DNA of 50,594 nucleotides from Muribaculaceae bacterium (GTDB lineage Bacteria; Bacteroidota; Bacteroidia; Bacteroidales; Muribaculaceae): assembly GCA_029060285.1 (NCBI GenBank), contig JAIDUH010000053.1, positions 1 to 50,594 on the forward strand. The letters are read 5' to 3'. Made by a program: the position numbers and the translations under genes. This document shows positions 5,677 to 12,825 of the stretch, one piece after another (position 1 is the stretch's first letter; every line of letters begins with the position of its first letter). Under the pieces are notes generated by a model. It had not been told where the DNA came from and did no database searches. It saw only the letters and a program-made list of their open reading frames with translations.

Positions 5677-6512
5677 ACGTAGCGGAATACATCGGGCATC
5701 TTGCCGAGGAGCGGCACTTCCGGCAGAACACCCTCTCCAACTGGAGGGTGGCGGCACGCAACTGGCTCCGCGTCGTCGGCGACATACCGATAGCAGACAT
5801 CAGCAAGCAGACTGTCAGGACCTGGGCAGAGGCACTGAGACAGCAGCACATCACAGCCAACACAGCCAACGCCTACATGCGTCAGCTGAGGTCGGTCTAC
5901 AACAAGGCGGTCGAGGAATTCTCCCTCGATCGCCCTAACCCGTTTAGGTATGTCATGATCAAGCCGGAGGAGACTGTCAAGCGTGCGCTCGGCGAGCTGC
6001 AGATGCAGCAGCTCCGGAAGCTTGAGCTCACGCGCCGCCAGTCGAGGGCCCGGGACATCTTCATGCTCACTGTGATGCTCAGGGGGATATCGCCCTGCGA
6101 CCTCTGGGGACTCCGGCCGAAGGATATCCGGGGCGACAGTCTCACCTACCGGCGTGCGAAGACCGGGCGTCTGATCCAGATGCGCCTCGAGCCGGAGGCG
6201 CTGCAGCTCCTGAAGAAACTCGGGTTTGCCGACGGATCAGAGCGCAACTTCCGCAACGAATGCCACAGCGTCAACGCCCTTCTCCGGAAGATCGGGCGCA
6301 AGATGGGGCTCCCGTTCGGTCTCTCGCTCTACTGTGCCCGGCACACCTGGGCCACGGCGGCTCAGCGCGCCGGTGTCCCTCTTCCGATGATCAGCCAAAG
6401 CATGGGGCACGCCGACGAGAAGACCACGCAGATCTATCTCGCCGGTCTCGAGACCCCTGTCATGGACCGCTGGGGAAGGGACATCATCGACACCCTTTTC
6501 GGGGCAGGATGA
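5673..6512 (+). CDS. Phage tyrosine recombinase / integrase (279 aa)
   Basis: The N-terminal SAM-like core-binding domain spans about residues 1-95 and the catalytic domain 105-275. Visible catalytic residues are R137 (M-L-R-G-I-S), K163 (R-R-A-K-T-G-R), R223 in Y-C-A-R-H-T-W-A-T, H246 in M-G-H-A-D and Y255 in Q-I-Y-L-A. The usual box II histidine is a tyrosine (Y220), which is tolerated in Bacteroidetes enzymes. It integrates or excises DNA at att sites. Unusually, it is coupled to the replication gene by a 4-base overlap instead of lying at a prophage end, so it should be made with the early genes. A second recombinase ends at 114. Confidence 0.9.
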   Translation: MNVAEYIGHLAEERHFRQNTLSNWRVAARNWLRVVGDIPIADISKQTVRTWAEALRQQHITANTANAYMRQLRSVYNKAVEEFSLDRPNPFRYVMIKPEETVKRALGELQMQQLRKLELTRRQSRARDIFMLTVMLRGISPCDLWGLRPKDIRGDSLTYRRAKTGRLIQMRLEPEALQLLKKLGFADGSERNFRNECHSVNALLRKIGRKMGLPFGLSLYCARHTWATAAQRAGVPLPMISQSMGHADEKTTQIYLAGLETPVMDRWGRDIIDTLFGAG

Positions 6513-6523
6513 GAGGAGATGAA

Positions 6524-6558
6524 AAAACATCCAACTCCTGGTAGGAGTTGGATGTTTT
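6524..6558 (+). terminator. 15-bp perfect hairpin after the recombinase gene
   Basis: AAAACATCCAACTCC (6524-6538) and its exact complement (6544-6558) flank a five-base loop; the 3' arm ends in TTTT. It lies 11 bases after the recombinase stop and fits a terminator of the early operon. The long arms with a short asymmetric centre also resemble a tyrosine recombinase crossover site. Confidence 0.7.
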
Positions 6559-6579
6559 ACGACAATATGAACAAAATTA

Positions 6580-6591
6580 TTCCAATTGGAA
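6580..6591. promoter_or_regulatory. 12-bp palindrome TTCCAATTGGAA
   Basis: A perfect palindrome ends three bases before the ATG at 6595. A bound protein there would cover the translation start of the cysteine-containing gene. The role is unknown. Confidence 0.35.
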
Positions 6592-6594
6592 CAT

Positions 6595-6879
6595 ATGAAA
6601 AATTCAGTAAAAAATGAGTGTGAAAAGCCACTTAAAAACATGCCAAATGAGCCCCCTCCTTTCAAGGGAATAATTCTCGATGGGAGGGTGTATAGGGCTG
6701 TGAGGGCAAAGGAATTTTTCCATCTTTGTGACAACTGTGATGTCGGGAAAGACGGGCTGTGTCCTGAAGGATCATTGGGAGCCTGGCTCTGCAACGCCTT
6801 CAGCTATGCCTATGTCGGCATTCCAGTCCGCTTCCGCTTCTCGCAACAGCTGACAGAGGCCTTGGGCTGCCTTGAATAA
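6595..6879 (+). CDS. Hypothetical protein with cysteine cluster (94 aa)
   Basis: A 94-residue protein with cysteines at about 45, 48, 56 and 66 (F-F-H-L-C-D-N-C-D and G-L-C-P-E-G), a possible zinc-binding site. The ORF extends upstream to a TTG at 6586, but the ATG at 6595 just after the palindrome is preferred. No family is recognised. It lies between the recombinase terminator and the second hicAB promoter and is probably a separate transcription unit. Confidence 0.6.
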   Translation: MKNSVKNECEKPLKNMPNEPPPFKGIILDGRVYRAVRAKEFFHLCDNCDVGKDGLCPEGSLGAWLCNAFSYAYVGIPVRFRFSQQLTEALGCLE

Positions 6880-6893
6880 AATAATCTTAAATA

Positions 6894-6925
6894 TTTGCAT
6901 ATATGACATATTTGTTATATCTTTG
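6894..6925 (+). promoter_or_regulatory. Promoter for hicAB cassette 2
   Basis: TTTG (6894-6897), a 20-base spacer and TATCTTTG (6918-6925), an exact TAnnTTTG box. The hicA ATG is at 6958. Confidence 0.85.
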
Positions 6926-6957
6926 CGGTACGATACTCAACAACGTTCTTTTACTCT

Positions 6958-7140
6958 ATGAAATGGAACGAAATGAAGCGACTTGCTGTCGCCAATGGTT
7001 TCCAATACGTGACTTCACGAGGGAAACACGATGAGTACTTCAATCCGGAGACCGGAAAATCCATCCTTCTTGAACGCCATTGGTCACAGGAAGTAAAATC
7101 CGGACTCATGAACCGCCTGCTCAAGCAGATAAGAAATTAA
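6958..7140 (+). CDS. hicA: HicA-family mRNA interferase toxin (cassette 2)
   Basis: A 60-residue dsRBD-like toxin: M-K-W-N-E-M-K-R-L-A, then G-K-H-D-E-Y-F-N-P-E-T-G-K with the expected active histidine at residue 23, and a basic C-terminal helix (M-N-R-L-L-K-Q-I-R-N). The family cuts mRNA and is held inactive by HicB. It has its own promoter and is followed by hicB after 67 bases. It is only distantly similar to the HicA proteins of cassettes 1 and 3, so the cassettes probably do not cross-neutralise; this is inference. Confidence 0.88.
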   Translation: MKWNEMKRLAVANGFQYVTSRGKHDEYFNPETGKSILLERHWSQEVKSGLMNRLLKQIRN

Positions 7141-7207
7141 GGAGGGGGGCATTGTCCCTTTCCTTATTGACAAGAAATACTTGAATTCACTATTAGGAAT
7201 AGGAAAT

Positions 7208-7606
7208 ATGGAAGTAAAAATTGAGAAACAATCAGACGGATCATATATCGCCTACAACACAACCGGCGATTACGTCACTCTTATTGGCACTGGTGACACT
7301 GTATCCGAAGCTAAGGAAGATTTCAAAGCATCCTACAATGGAGTAAAGGAAAGCTATGAGTCCAGAGGTTCATTCATGCCCACTGAGCTCACTGAAGACA
7401 TTGATTTTCATTTCGATCTGTCCTCTCTCTTCGAATACTACAACATGTTCAATGTCTCGGCACTTGGTCGATATCTCGGAATTAATCCCGGTCTGATGCG
7501 ACAATATAAGAAAGGAGACACCTACATTTCAGACGCACAGCTTGAGAAAATCGAAGCCGGCATACATCGTCTCGGTATGGAACTCGCTGCTCTAAGCATT
7601 GTTTGA
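7208..7606 (+). CDS. hicB: HicB-family antitoxin (cassette 2)
   Basis: A 132-residue antitoxin: the N-terminal HicB fold begins M-E-V-K-I-E-K-Q-S-D-G-S-Y-I-A-Y, and a C-terminal HTH spans about residues 85-130 (S-A-L-G-R-Y-L-G-I-N-P-G-L-M-R-Q-Y-K). The ATG at 7208 is preferred to an upstream in-frame TTG at 7181. It binds HicA and probably the promoter at 6894-6925. A strong terminator follows 34 bases after the stop. Confidence 0.88.
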   Translation: MEVKIEKQSDGSYIAYNTTGDYVTLIGTGDTVSEAKEDFKASYNGVKESYESRGSFMPTELTEDIDFHFDLSSLFEYYNMFNVSALGRYLGINPGLMRQYKKGDTYISDAQLEKIEAGIHRLGMELAALSIV

Positions 7607-7640
7607 CTTTCACTCCATTTCATAATCATAAGTTAGATAG

Positions 7641-7668
7641 TCTCCGTCGGAAAGATGGAGATTTTTTT
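7641..7668 (+). terminator. Rho-independent terminator after hicB cassette 2
   Basis: TCTCCGTC pairs with GATGGAGA around GGAAA (one wobble pair), followed by seven T. A 25-base segment (7637-7661) is repeated exactly at 8400-8424. Confidence 0.85.
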
Positions 7669-7676
7669 GTGATAAA

Positions 7677-7708
7677 TTTGCATATAAGTAGAAATTTTGC
7701 TACTTTTG
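7677..7708 (+). promoter_or_regulatory. Promoter for hicAB cassette 3
   Basis: TTTG (7677-7680), 20 bases, then TACTTTTG (7701-7708). The predicted transcript start near 7715 excludes the ATG at 7711 and supports the start at 7729. Confidence 0.85.
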
Positions 7709-7728
7709 CAATGTCCAATATGAACTTT

Positions 7729-7923
7729 ATGAATAAATACAAGGTTAAGGAAGTAATAAGGCTGCTGCTCGATGACGGATGGATAGAAATGTATACCAAG
7801 GGTGACCACAGGCAGTTCAAGCATCCTACAAAGAAAGGTAAGGTAACTGTAAGAGGAAAGCCAAGTGAAACTCTGAGCCAGTTCCTTCTGAACAGTATCG
7901 CGAAACAAGCAGGATGGCGATAA
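7729..7923 (+). CDS. hicA: HicA-family mRNA interferase toxin (cassette 3)
   Basis: From the ATG at 7729 this is a 64-residue basic protein. M-N-K-Y-K-V-K-E-V-I-R-L-L is followed by the motif T-K-G-D-H-R-Q-F-K-H-P with the active histidine, then V-R-G-K-P-S-E-T-L and a C-terminal helix. It is closer to the canonical HicA family than the toxins of cassettes 1 and 2. It is preceded by its own promoter and followed after 41 bases by hicB. Confidence 0.88.
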   Translation: MNKYKVKEVIRLLLDDGWIEMYTKGDHRQFKHPTKKGKVTVRGKPSETLSQFLLNSIAKQAGWR

Positions 7924-7964
7924 GCAATCCTCTTCCTAAAACTCAAAGTTGACATGACAGCAAT

Positions 7965-8381
7965 ATGGAAAAAATAAAGATTAAAGTAGAGGTAAGCTGG
8001 ACCGATGATAACTTCTGCTGCGCCTGGAATGATGAAGACGCCGGAACTGTTATAGTCACAGCAAGGACATTGGAGAAGCTCAAGAAAGATTTCAATGAGT
8101 CGCTTCGCATTCATATTGAAGGATGTGTAAAAGACGGAGACATTCTTCCGGAATATCTTGTAAAAGGTGAATTTGAACCGGAATATATTCTCGATACAGC
8201 AGCACTATTGCGTGATGCTGAGGAATACACTACCATGGCAGCTATCAGCAGGGCATCAGGAATCAATCAGAAACAGCTCTCACACTATGCGAGCGGAATC
8301 AAGCACCCACGCCCTACTCAGATAGAAAGGATCAAGGCCGGTCTACATCGAATCGGCTCCCAACTCTTGGCTTTGAGCTGA
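7965..8381 (+). CDS. hicB: HicB-family antitoxin (cassette 3)
   Basis: A 138-residue antitoxin: the N-terminal fold begins M-E-K-I-K-I-K-V-E-V-S-W-T-D, and the C-terminal HTH is at about residues 88-137 (A-A-I-S-R-A-S-G-I-N-Q-K-Q-L-S-H-Y-A-S-G). The C-terminal helix G-L-H-R-I-G-S-Q-L-L-A-L matches that of cassette 2 (G-I-H-R-L-G-M-E-L-A-A-L), showing common ancestry. It should repress the promoter at 7677-7708 and neutralise its own HicA. Confidence 0.88.
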   Translation: MEKIKIKVEVSWTDDNFCCAWNDEDAGTVIVTARTLEKLKKDFNESLRIHIEGCVKDGDILPEYLVKGEFEPEYILDTAALLRDAEEYTTMAAISRASGINQKQLSHYASGIKHPRPTQIERIKAGLHRIGSQLLALS

Positions 8382-8403
8382 TTTGACTTTCAAGAATGCA
8401 TAG

Positions 8404-8432
8404 TCTCCGTCGGAAAGATGGAGACTTTTTTT
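8404..8432 (+). terminator. Rho-independent terminator after hicB cassette 3
   Basis: The same stem-loop as at 7641-7668, with one C before the T-run. It insulates the late promoter from the hicAB transcript. Confidence 0.85.
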
Positions 8433-8451
8433 CGTGTTTGATATAGACAAA

Positions 8452-8483
8452 TTTGATTTATATGTAAATATTCTGTATATTTG
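8452..8483 (+). promoter_or_regulatory. Promoter upstream of the packaging and head operon
   Basis: TTTG (8452-8455), 20 bases, TATATTTG (8476-8483). It is the last clear promoter before the tightly packed late genes and is therefore the best candidate for the late promoter. Confidence 0.75.
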
Positions 8484-8524
8484 CACATCCATAGCTTTAC
8501 TATTCAACAATAACTGTCTTTACC

Positions 8525-8818
8525 ATGCCACACAAAGCCAACATCTCGATGAACGGCACCCTCTATGCGTGGCTCACGGAAGTGGGCCGGCGTATGGGCG
8601 CACGCTCAGTACCGGGCACAGCAAGATCCATACTAAATGCTGTGATGCGTGCCTCCCAATCTGCCGAAGCTGCCAAGGGAATGATCTCGATGATCCATTC
8701 CATACAGTGCGTCGATACCGAAGACGAGAGCACGTTTATCGACACCATGATGCAGGAACTGTCAGAAGCCAACTGTCTTGACCCAAGCCAACAGATCCAT
8801 ATCAATAGCCGCACATAA
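8525..8818 (+). CDS. Hypothetical phage protein before the HNH nuclease (97 aa)
   Basis: A 97-residue helical protein. The N-terminal part (M-N-G-T-L-Y-A-W-L-T-E-V-G-R-R-M-G and T-A-R-S-I-L-N-A-V) looks like a ribbon-helix-helix or small HTH-type DNA-binding segment, but no family can be named. It is the first gene after the late promoter. Its stop directly abuts the ATG of the HNH gene (8819), which suggests coupling and possibly a role in packaging or late regulation. Confidence 0.65.
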   Translation: MPHKANISMNGTLYAWLTEVGRRMGARSVPGTARSILNAVMRASQSAEAAKGMISMIHSIQCVDTEDESTFIDTMMQELSEANCLDPSQQIHINSRT

Positions 8819-9181
8819 ATGTCACGATCCCAACACTACATCAAGCTGATGAACACCCGCAAATGGCGGGCTCTGCGTATGGCCACGATGAAGCGCTCCA
8901 ACGGACTCTGCGAGCAATGCCTCAAGGAAGGGAGGGTCAGCGCTGCCACCGAGGTCCACCACATCCGCCCGATCGAATCCGTAAAAGATCCTATAGTCAT
9001 GGAGCAGCTCGCATACGACCCCGGAAACCTCGCTGCCCTTTGCCGGCAATGCCACCATGATGCTCATGTTTTGCTGCTGAAAGGGAGCAAAGAAGAGAGA
9101 AAAAGGCGCGAAAAAGAGAGAATGGAGCGGTTTCACGAGGTATTTTTAGGGCAGTCAGAGGGGTCGGAAGCGGAGAAATGA
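8819..9181 (+). CDS. Phage HNH endonuclease
   Basis: A 120-residue HNH protein with the full motif: C31-x-x-C34 (L-C-E-Q-C), H47-H48 (E-V-H-H-I-R-P-I), N70 (P-G-N-L-A-A-L) and C75-x-x-C78-H79-H80. The cysteines bind structural zinc and the histidine-asparagine-histidine set forms the beta-beta-alpha metal active site. HNH proteins next to terminase genes are needed with the terminase for cos cleavage in HK97-type phages. The basic tail (E-E-R-K-R-R-E-K-E-R) could contact DNA. The candidate cos region lies immediately downstream. Confidence 0.92.
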   Translation: MSRSQHYIKLMNTRKWRALRMATMKRSNGLCEQCLKEGRVSAATEVHHIRPIESVKDPIVMEQLAYDPGNLAALCRQCHHDAHVLLLKGSKEERKRREKERMERFHEVFLGQSEGSEAEK

Positions 9182-9367
9182 GGATGGTACGAGACCCCCG
9201 GGGGTATTTTTTTATGAGGGGGTGGGTCTCGTAAACCTACCCCCCATGCCCTCTCGTGTGTGCGAGCAAATTTTTCAAAATTCGGGATTTCGGGCGCGAG
9301 GTCCTTTGGCGCAAAACGCCCTCCTTACCGCCAGCTGGGAAGGACATGACATTCAAACGCCACCGAA
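9182..9367. other. Gene-free spacer between HNH and TerS; candidate cos region
   Basis: This 186-base spacer is unusual in an otherwise packed operon. It has a 10-bp perfect inverted repeat (9188-9197 with 9224-9233) enclosing a CCCCCGGGGG palindrome (9195-9204), an eight-base T-rich tract and further C-runs. Position between the HNH nuclease and the small terminase is typical of cos sites. The exact nick sites cannot be read from sequence alone. Confidence 0.45.
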
Positions 9368-9745
9368 ATGGCTAAGAAAAATGCCTCCTACACGCCCATC
9401 TCCAGCGTCGGGGAGTGGCGATCCCTGATCCTGAAGGCACTCAAGAAGACCAACCGCTATCATTCCGGGCTCGACTTCCAGATCATCAACCTGGCGGCCG
9501 CCATGCGCACACACGACCTTGCCATCAACGACATCGACTCCCTTGACACAGTCACCATCGTCGAGAGCAACCGCAACGGCGAGAAGACCGTGCCGCATCC
9601 GGCATTCAAGGTGCAGCGTGACGCTTCAGACTCCATCACGCGACAGCTCAAGATCCTCGGACTTACCATGGACGACCTTGTAGGCAAACCCGAGATCCCG
9701 GGTCCGCTCGACGACCTTGACTCCAAGATGCAGAAATACGACTGA
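9368..9745 (+). CDS. terS: Terminase small subunit (P27 family)
   Basis: A 125-residue helical protein of P27-type terminase small subunits. M-A-K-K-N-A-S-Y-T-P-I begins it, and the segment S-D-S-I-T-R-Q-L-K-I-L-G-L-T-M-D-D-L near the C-terminus is the family's characteristic end. It recognises the packaging site and loads the large subunit. It lies 8 bases before terL and directly after the candidate cos region. Length is normal for the family. Confidence 0.82.
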   Translation: MAKKNASYTPISSVGEWRSLILKALKKTNRYHSGLDFQIINLAAAMRTHDLAINDIDSLDTVTIVESNRNGEKTVPHPAFKVQRDASDSITRQLKILGLTMDDLVGKPEIPGPLDDLDSKMQKYD

Positions 9746-9753
9746 CCCTGACG

Positions 9754-11484
9754 ATGACCACAGAGGAAAAGGAGCGACTGGAGATAGCGAAGGAAGAGGT
9801 GACGCGACGCCTCTCCCGGCTCGATATATCCGGATATCACCTTTCTGACACAGACATCCGTCTCGAGCAATACACGATGGAGGTGGCCCGGAATCCGGAC
9901 GCCCACAACCTCTGGGAGCAGCTTGCCGTAGAGCGCTTCTTCCTGATGATCGACCGATACGGTCTCGACACACGTGCAGTAAGACGCTTCTTCACCTTCT
10001 ACGAATACCTTCACTTCCCCGGCAAGCGCGGACTCCGGCGCTATAAGCTCACGCCCGTGCAGGCCTTCCAGTTTGCCAGCGTCTACGGTTTTCTGCATCC
10101 CGACGGACGCAGGGTTGTGAGGGAAGCCGTGCTGTTCGTGCCAAGAAAATTTTCAAAAACTACAGGATCTGCTGCTTTTGCCATCTACGACCTCCTGTAT
10201 GGCGATGCCAATGCCGAAGCCTACGTGGGAGCCAACTCCCAGGACCAGGCAAAGAAATGCTTCGATGTCATCAGAGGATGCATGAGGAAACTCGATCCGG
10301 ACGGCAGGCAGTTTGTCATCAACGAGCAGATGGTAAAGCCAACCCACCGGCGCGTCACCGACCCGCGACACTCGCGCACAGCCATGGCACAGTGCCTGAC
10401 AGCCAACGCCCGGACAAAAGATGGTCTGAACGCTTCGACCGTCATCATGGACGAATTCAGCCAAGCTCGAGACTCCACACTGCTCACTGTACTCACCACA
10501 TCGATGGGCGTGCGTGACAATCCCCTCACAGTGATCATCACCACGGCTTCAGACGTATTCGACGGACCATTCTACCAGATGCTCGCCGGCTACAAGCGGG
10601 TGCTTCTCGGAGAATATGAGGATGACTCACTCTTCGCGCATCTCTTCGAGCCTGACGTCAACGATCCGGAGGATATGGAGTCGACATGGAGGAAAGTGCA
10701 TCCTCACTACGGCATCACCGTCAACGAGGACTTCTACATGCACGAATACCGCAAGGCGCAGCGTGACGGAGCCGAGGCCAAGCTTGCATTCCGCACCAAG
10801 CTGCTCAACATCTACAGCCAGAACGAGCAGAAGAGCTGGATTCCGGCAAGCCTGGCACGCGAATGTGCAAAGGATATCAGGATAGCCGGCATAAAGGGGC
10901 AACCCCCAGCCATGGTGGCCATCGACCTCTCTGTGCGCGATGACTTTTCAGCCGTCACATGCGGGTTCTACGACGAGGAGCGCCACCGATTTAAATACCA
11001 CACCGCTTATTTCTTTCCGGAAGAAGCGCTCATCGACCACGTCAACGAAACCCTTTACCGCGGATGGGCGCAGCAGGGACACCTCATTCTGCTGCAGGGG
11101 GAAGTGATCGACTACCGTGCCATCAACGACTACATACTGCAGCTAAACAAACACGTCAAGATAATCGGCATCGGTTATGACTCATACAAGAGCAAGGAGG
11201 TAGTGAATATGCTGAGCAATTCCGGAGCGGGGCAAGTGCTCAGGAGCGTCAGCCAGAGCTACGGGGCATTCAACTCAGCGGTCGAATCCTTCGAGGTTTG
11301 CATCCGCACCGGGAAGATTGACATCAACGACAACCCCATCAACTGGTATTGCTTCGGGAATGCAGTGCTCGATGAGGACAGGATGGAAAACGTCAAGCCC
11401 ATCAAGCGGCAGAAAAACCACAAGATCGACGGTGTGATCACGATGCTCATGTGCCATAAGATGTTTATGGAGACCATCTACTGA
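9754..11484 (+). CDS. terL: Terminase large subunit
   Basis: A 576-residue packaging motor. The ATPase domain has a Walker A variant V-P-R-K-F-S-K-T-T (residues 129-137), where serine replaces the usual glycine, and a Walker B V-I-M-D-E (230-234). The nuclease domain shows A-I-D-L-S-V-R-D-D-F near residue 390, G-Y-D-S-Y near 474 and a late K-I-D-G-V motif. It translocates DNA into the prohead and makes the terminal cut. The length and layout fit the Terminase_1 family. It overlaps no neighbour and precedes the portal gene. Confidence 0.93.
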   Translation: MTTEEKERLEIAKEEVTRRLSRLDISGYHLSDTDIRLEQYTMEVARNPDAHNLWEQLAVERFFLMIDRYGLDTRAVRRFFTFYEYLHFPGKRGLRRYKLTPVQAFQFASVYGFLHPDGRRVVREAVLFVPRKFSKTTGSAAFAIYDLLYGDANAEAYVGANSQDQAKKCFDVIRGCMRKLDPDGRQFVINEQMVKPTHRRVTDPRHSRTAMAQCLTANARTKDGLNASTVIMDEFSQARDSTLLTVLTTSMGVRDNPLTVIITTASDVFDGPFYQMLAGYKRVLLGEYEDDSLFAHLFEPDVNDPEDMESTWRKVHPHYGITVNEDFYMHEYRKAQRDGAEAKLAFRTKLLNIYSQNEQKSWIPASLARECAKDIRIAGIKGQPPAMVAIDLSVRDDFSAVTCGFYDEERHRFKYHTAYFFPEEALIDHVNETLYRGWAQQGHLILLQGEVIDYRAINDYILQLNKHVKIIGIGYDSYKSKEVVNMLSNSGAGQVLRSVSQSYGAFNSAVESFEVCIRTGKIDINDNPINWYCFGNAVLDEDRMENVKPIKRQKNHKIDGVITMLMCHKMFMETIY

Positions 11485-11562
11485 TCCGGAAAAATATTCC
11501 TGATATCATCCGGGATTTTGCGCCAAAATCCACAATGGGACAGAATAGTGAATCCCATATCT

Positions 11563-12825
11563 ATGAAACTATTGTTCAATAATCCACTAATGCGTGTCTT
11601 TAGGCGGGAGTCGCAGGTCATCAAGACGGCTGTGGCTCCTGCCGACTTGGCTGCCGGGCTCGAGACCTCGGAGCGCAACGTGACCAGTTCCGGACAGGGG
11701 ATGAGGATCGCCACCGTCTACAGTTGCATGAAGCTGCTCTCCGACAGCGTGGCATCGCTTCCCATCGAGATATCGCGCAAGAGCCGGGGAATATTCATTC
11801 CTGAAGACTCAAGGCTCGCTTTCCTGCTCACAGTGCAGCCCAACGAGGAAATGAGCGCATTCGACTTCTGGAGTCAGACAGTGCAATACGTCACCCTGCT
11901 CGGAAACTGCTACATCGTCCCGATGCGCCATCGCATGACAGGGGAAATAGAACGTTTCCTTCTCCCCCATCCCACCTGCGTCGCCTACGACAGCATCCAT
12001 GGCACCTACTACGTCAACGACACTCAGAGCGGATATTGCGACACCCTCCTTTCTCCGGACATCATCCATATCCGCAACACCAGCTTCGACGGACTGCAGG
12101 GAGTAGGACTGATAGCATGGGCACGCCAGACCCTCGGGATAGCAGCCACCGGCGACGAAGAGACCAAGCAGAGGTTTGCCAACGGAGGCAATGTCAGGGG
12201 CATCGTCAGCAACGAGCCGAACCCCATGTCCGGATTCGGCGAATATGCCGACAAGCAGCTTAAAAAGCTCGCCCAGGAGACCGACATCTTCTTCCGGTCA
12301 GGAGGAAGGGTGATTGCGATGCCTAAGATGTCGAAACTGGATATCATTTCGTCGACATCGGCCGACATGCAGTTTCTCGAGACCAGGAAATTCTCCGTGC
12401 TCGAGATCTGCCGCTTCTTCAGAGTCCCGCCATCCTTCATCTTTGCCGACACCGCTGGCAACTACAAGAGCGCAGAGAACGCTGTATTGGATCTAAGGCA
12501 GAATGCCATCAACCCCCTGTTGTGCCGGATCGAGAATGAGCTCACGAGGAAACTGCTGGGGGAATCAGACTTCAGGAAGCGCCGGATCCGCTTTGACCGC
12601 TCCGCCTTGTCGGCTTGCGACCTCGATGCGCAGATGAAATATCTCGGGTCGCGCATCCAGAACGGCATCGACACCATCAATGAATCACGCCTGGCTCAGA
12701 ACAAACCGGCTGTTCCGGACGGAGACACAGTGCTCGTGAGCGCCAACCTGAAGACAATACAAGAACTCAAACACCCCACAACCTCACAATCCAACAACCC
12801 AACAAAAGATGAAAAAGAGAATTGA
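11563..12825 (+). CDS. Portal protein (HK97 family)
   Basis: A 420-residue portal from the ATG at 11563; an in-frame start at 11518 would add 15 atypical residues. Recognisable HK97-portal features are the S-C-M-K-L-L-S-D-S-V-A-S-L-P segment, P-D-I-I-H-I-R-N and F-R-V-P-P-S-F-I-F with the downstream helix. Twelve copies form the ring through which DNA enters and leaves and to which the tail connects. Its last 17 bases overlap the protease gene, which suggests coupled synthesis. Confidence 0.92.
   Translation: MKLLFNNPLMRVFRRESQVIKTAVAPADLAAGLETSERNVTSSGQGMRIATVYSCMKLLSDSVASLPIEISRKSRGIFIPEDSRLAFLLTVQPNEEMSAFDFWSQTVQYVTLLGNCYIVPMRHRMTGEIERFLLPHPTCVAYDSIHGTYYVNDTQSGYCDTLLSPDIIHIRNTSFDGLQGVGLIAWARQTLGIAATGDEETKQRFANGGNVRGIVSNEPNPMSGFGEYADKQLKKLAQETDIFFRSGGRVIAMPKMSKLDIISSTSADMQFLETRKFSVLEICRFFRVPPSFIFADTAGNYKSAENAVLDLRQNAINPLLCRIENELTRKLLGESDFRKRRIRFDRSALSACDLDAQMKYLGSRIQNGIDTINESRLAQNKPAVPDGDTVLVSANLKTIQELKHPTTSQSNNPTKDEKEN

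Noticed and set aside
9222..9428. A 68-residue ORF starting in the spacer before TerS
   Set aside because: It overlaps TerS in another frame, has proline-rich low complexity and no family resemblance. The spacer is better explained as a packaging site.
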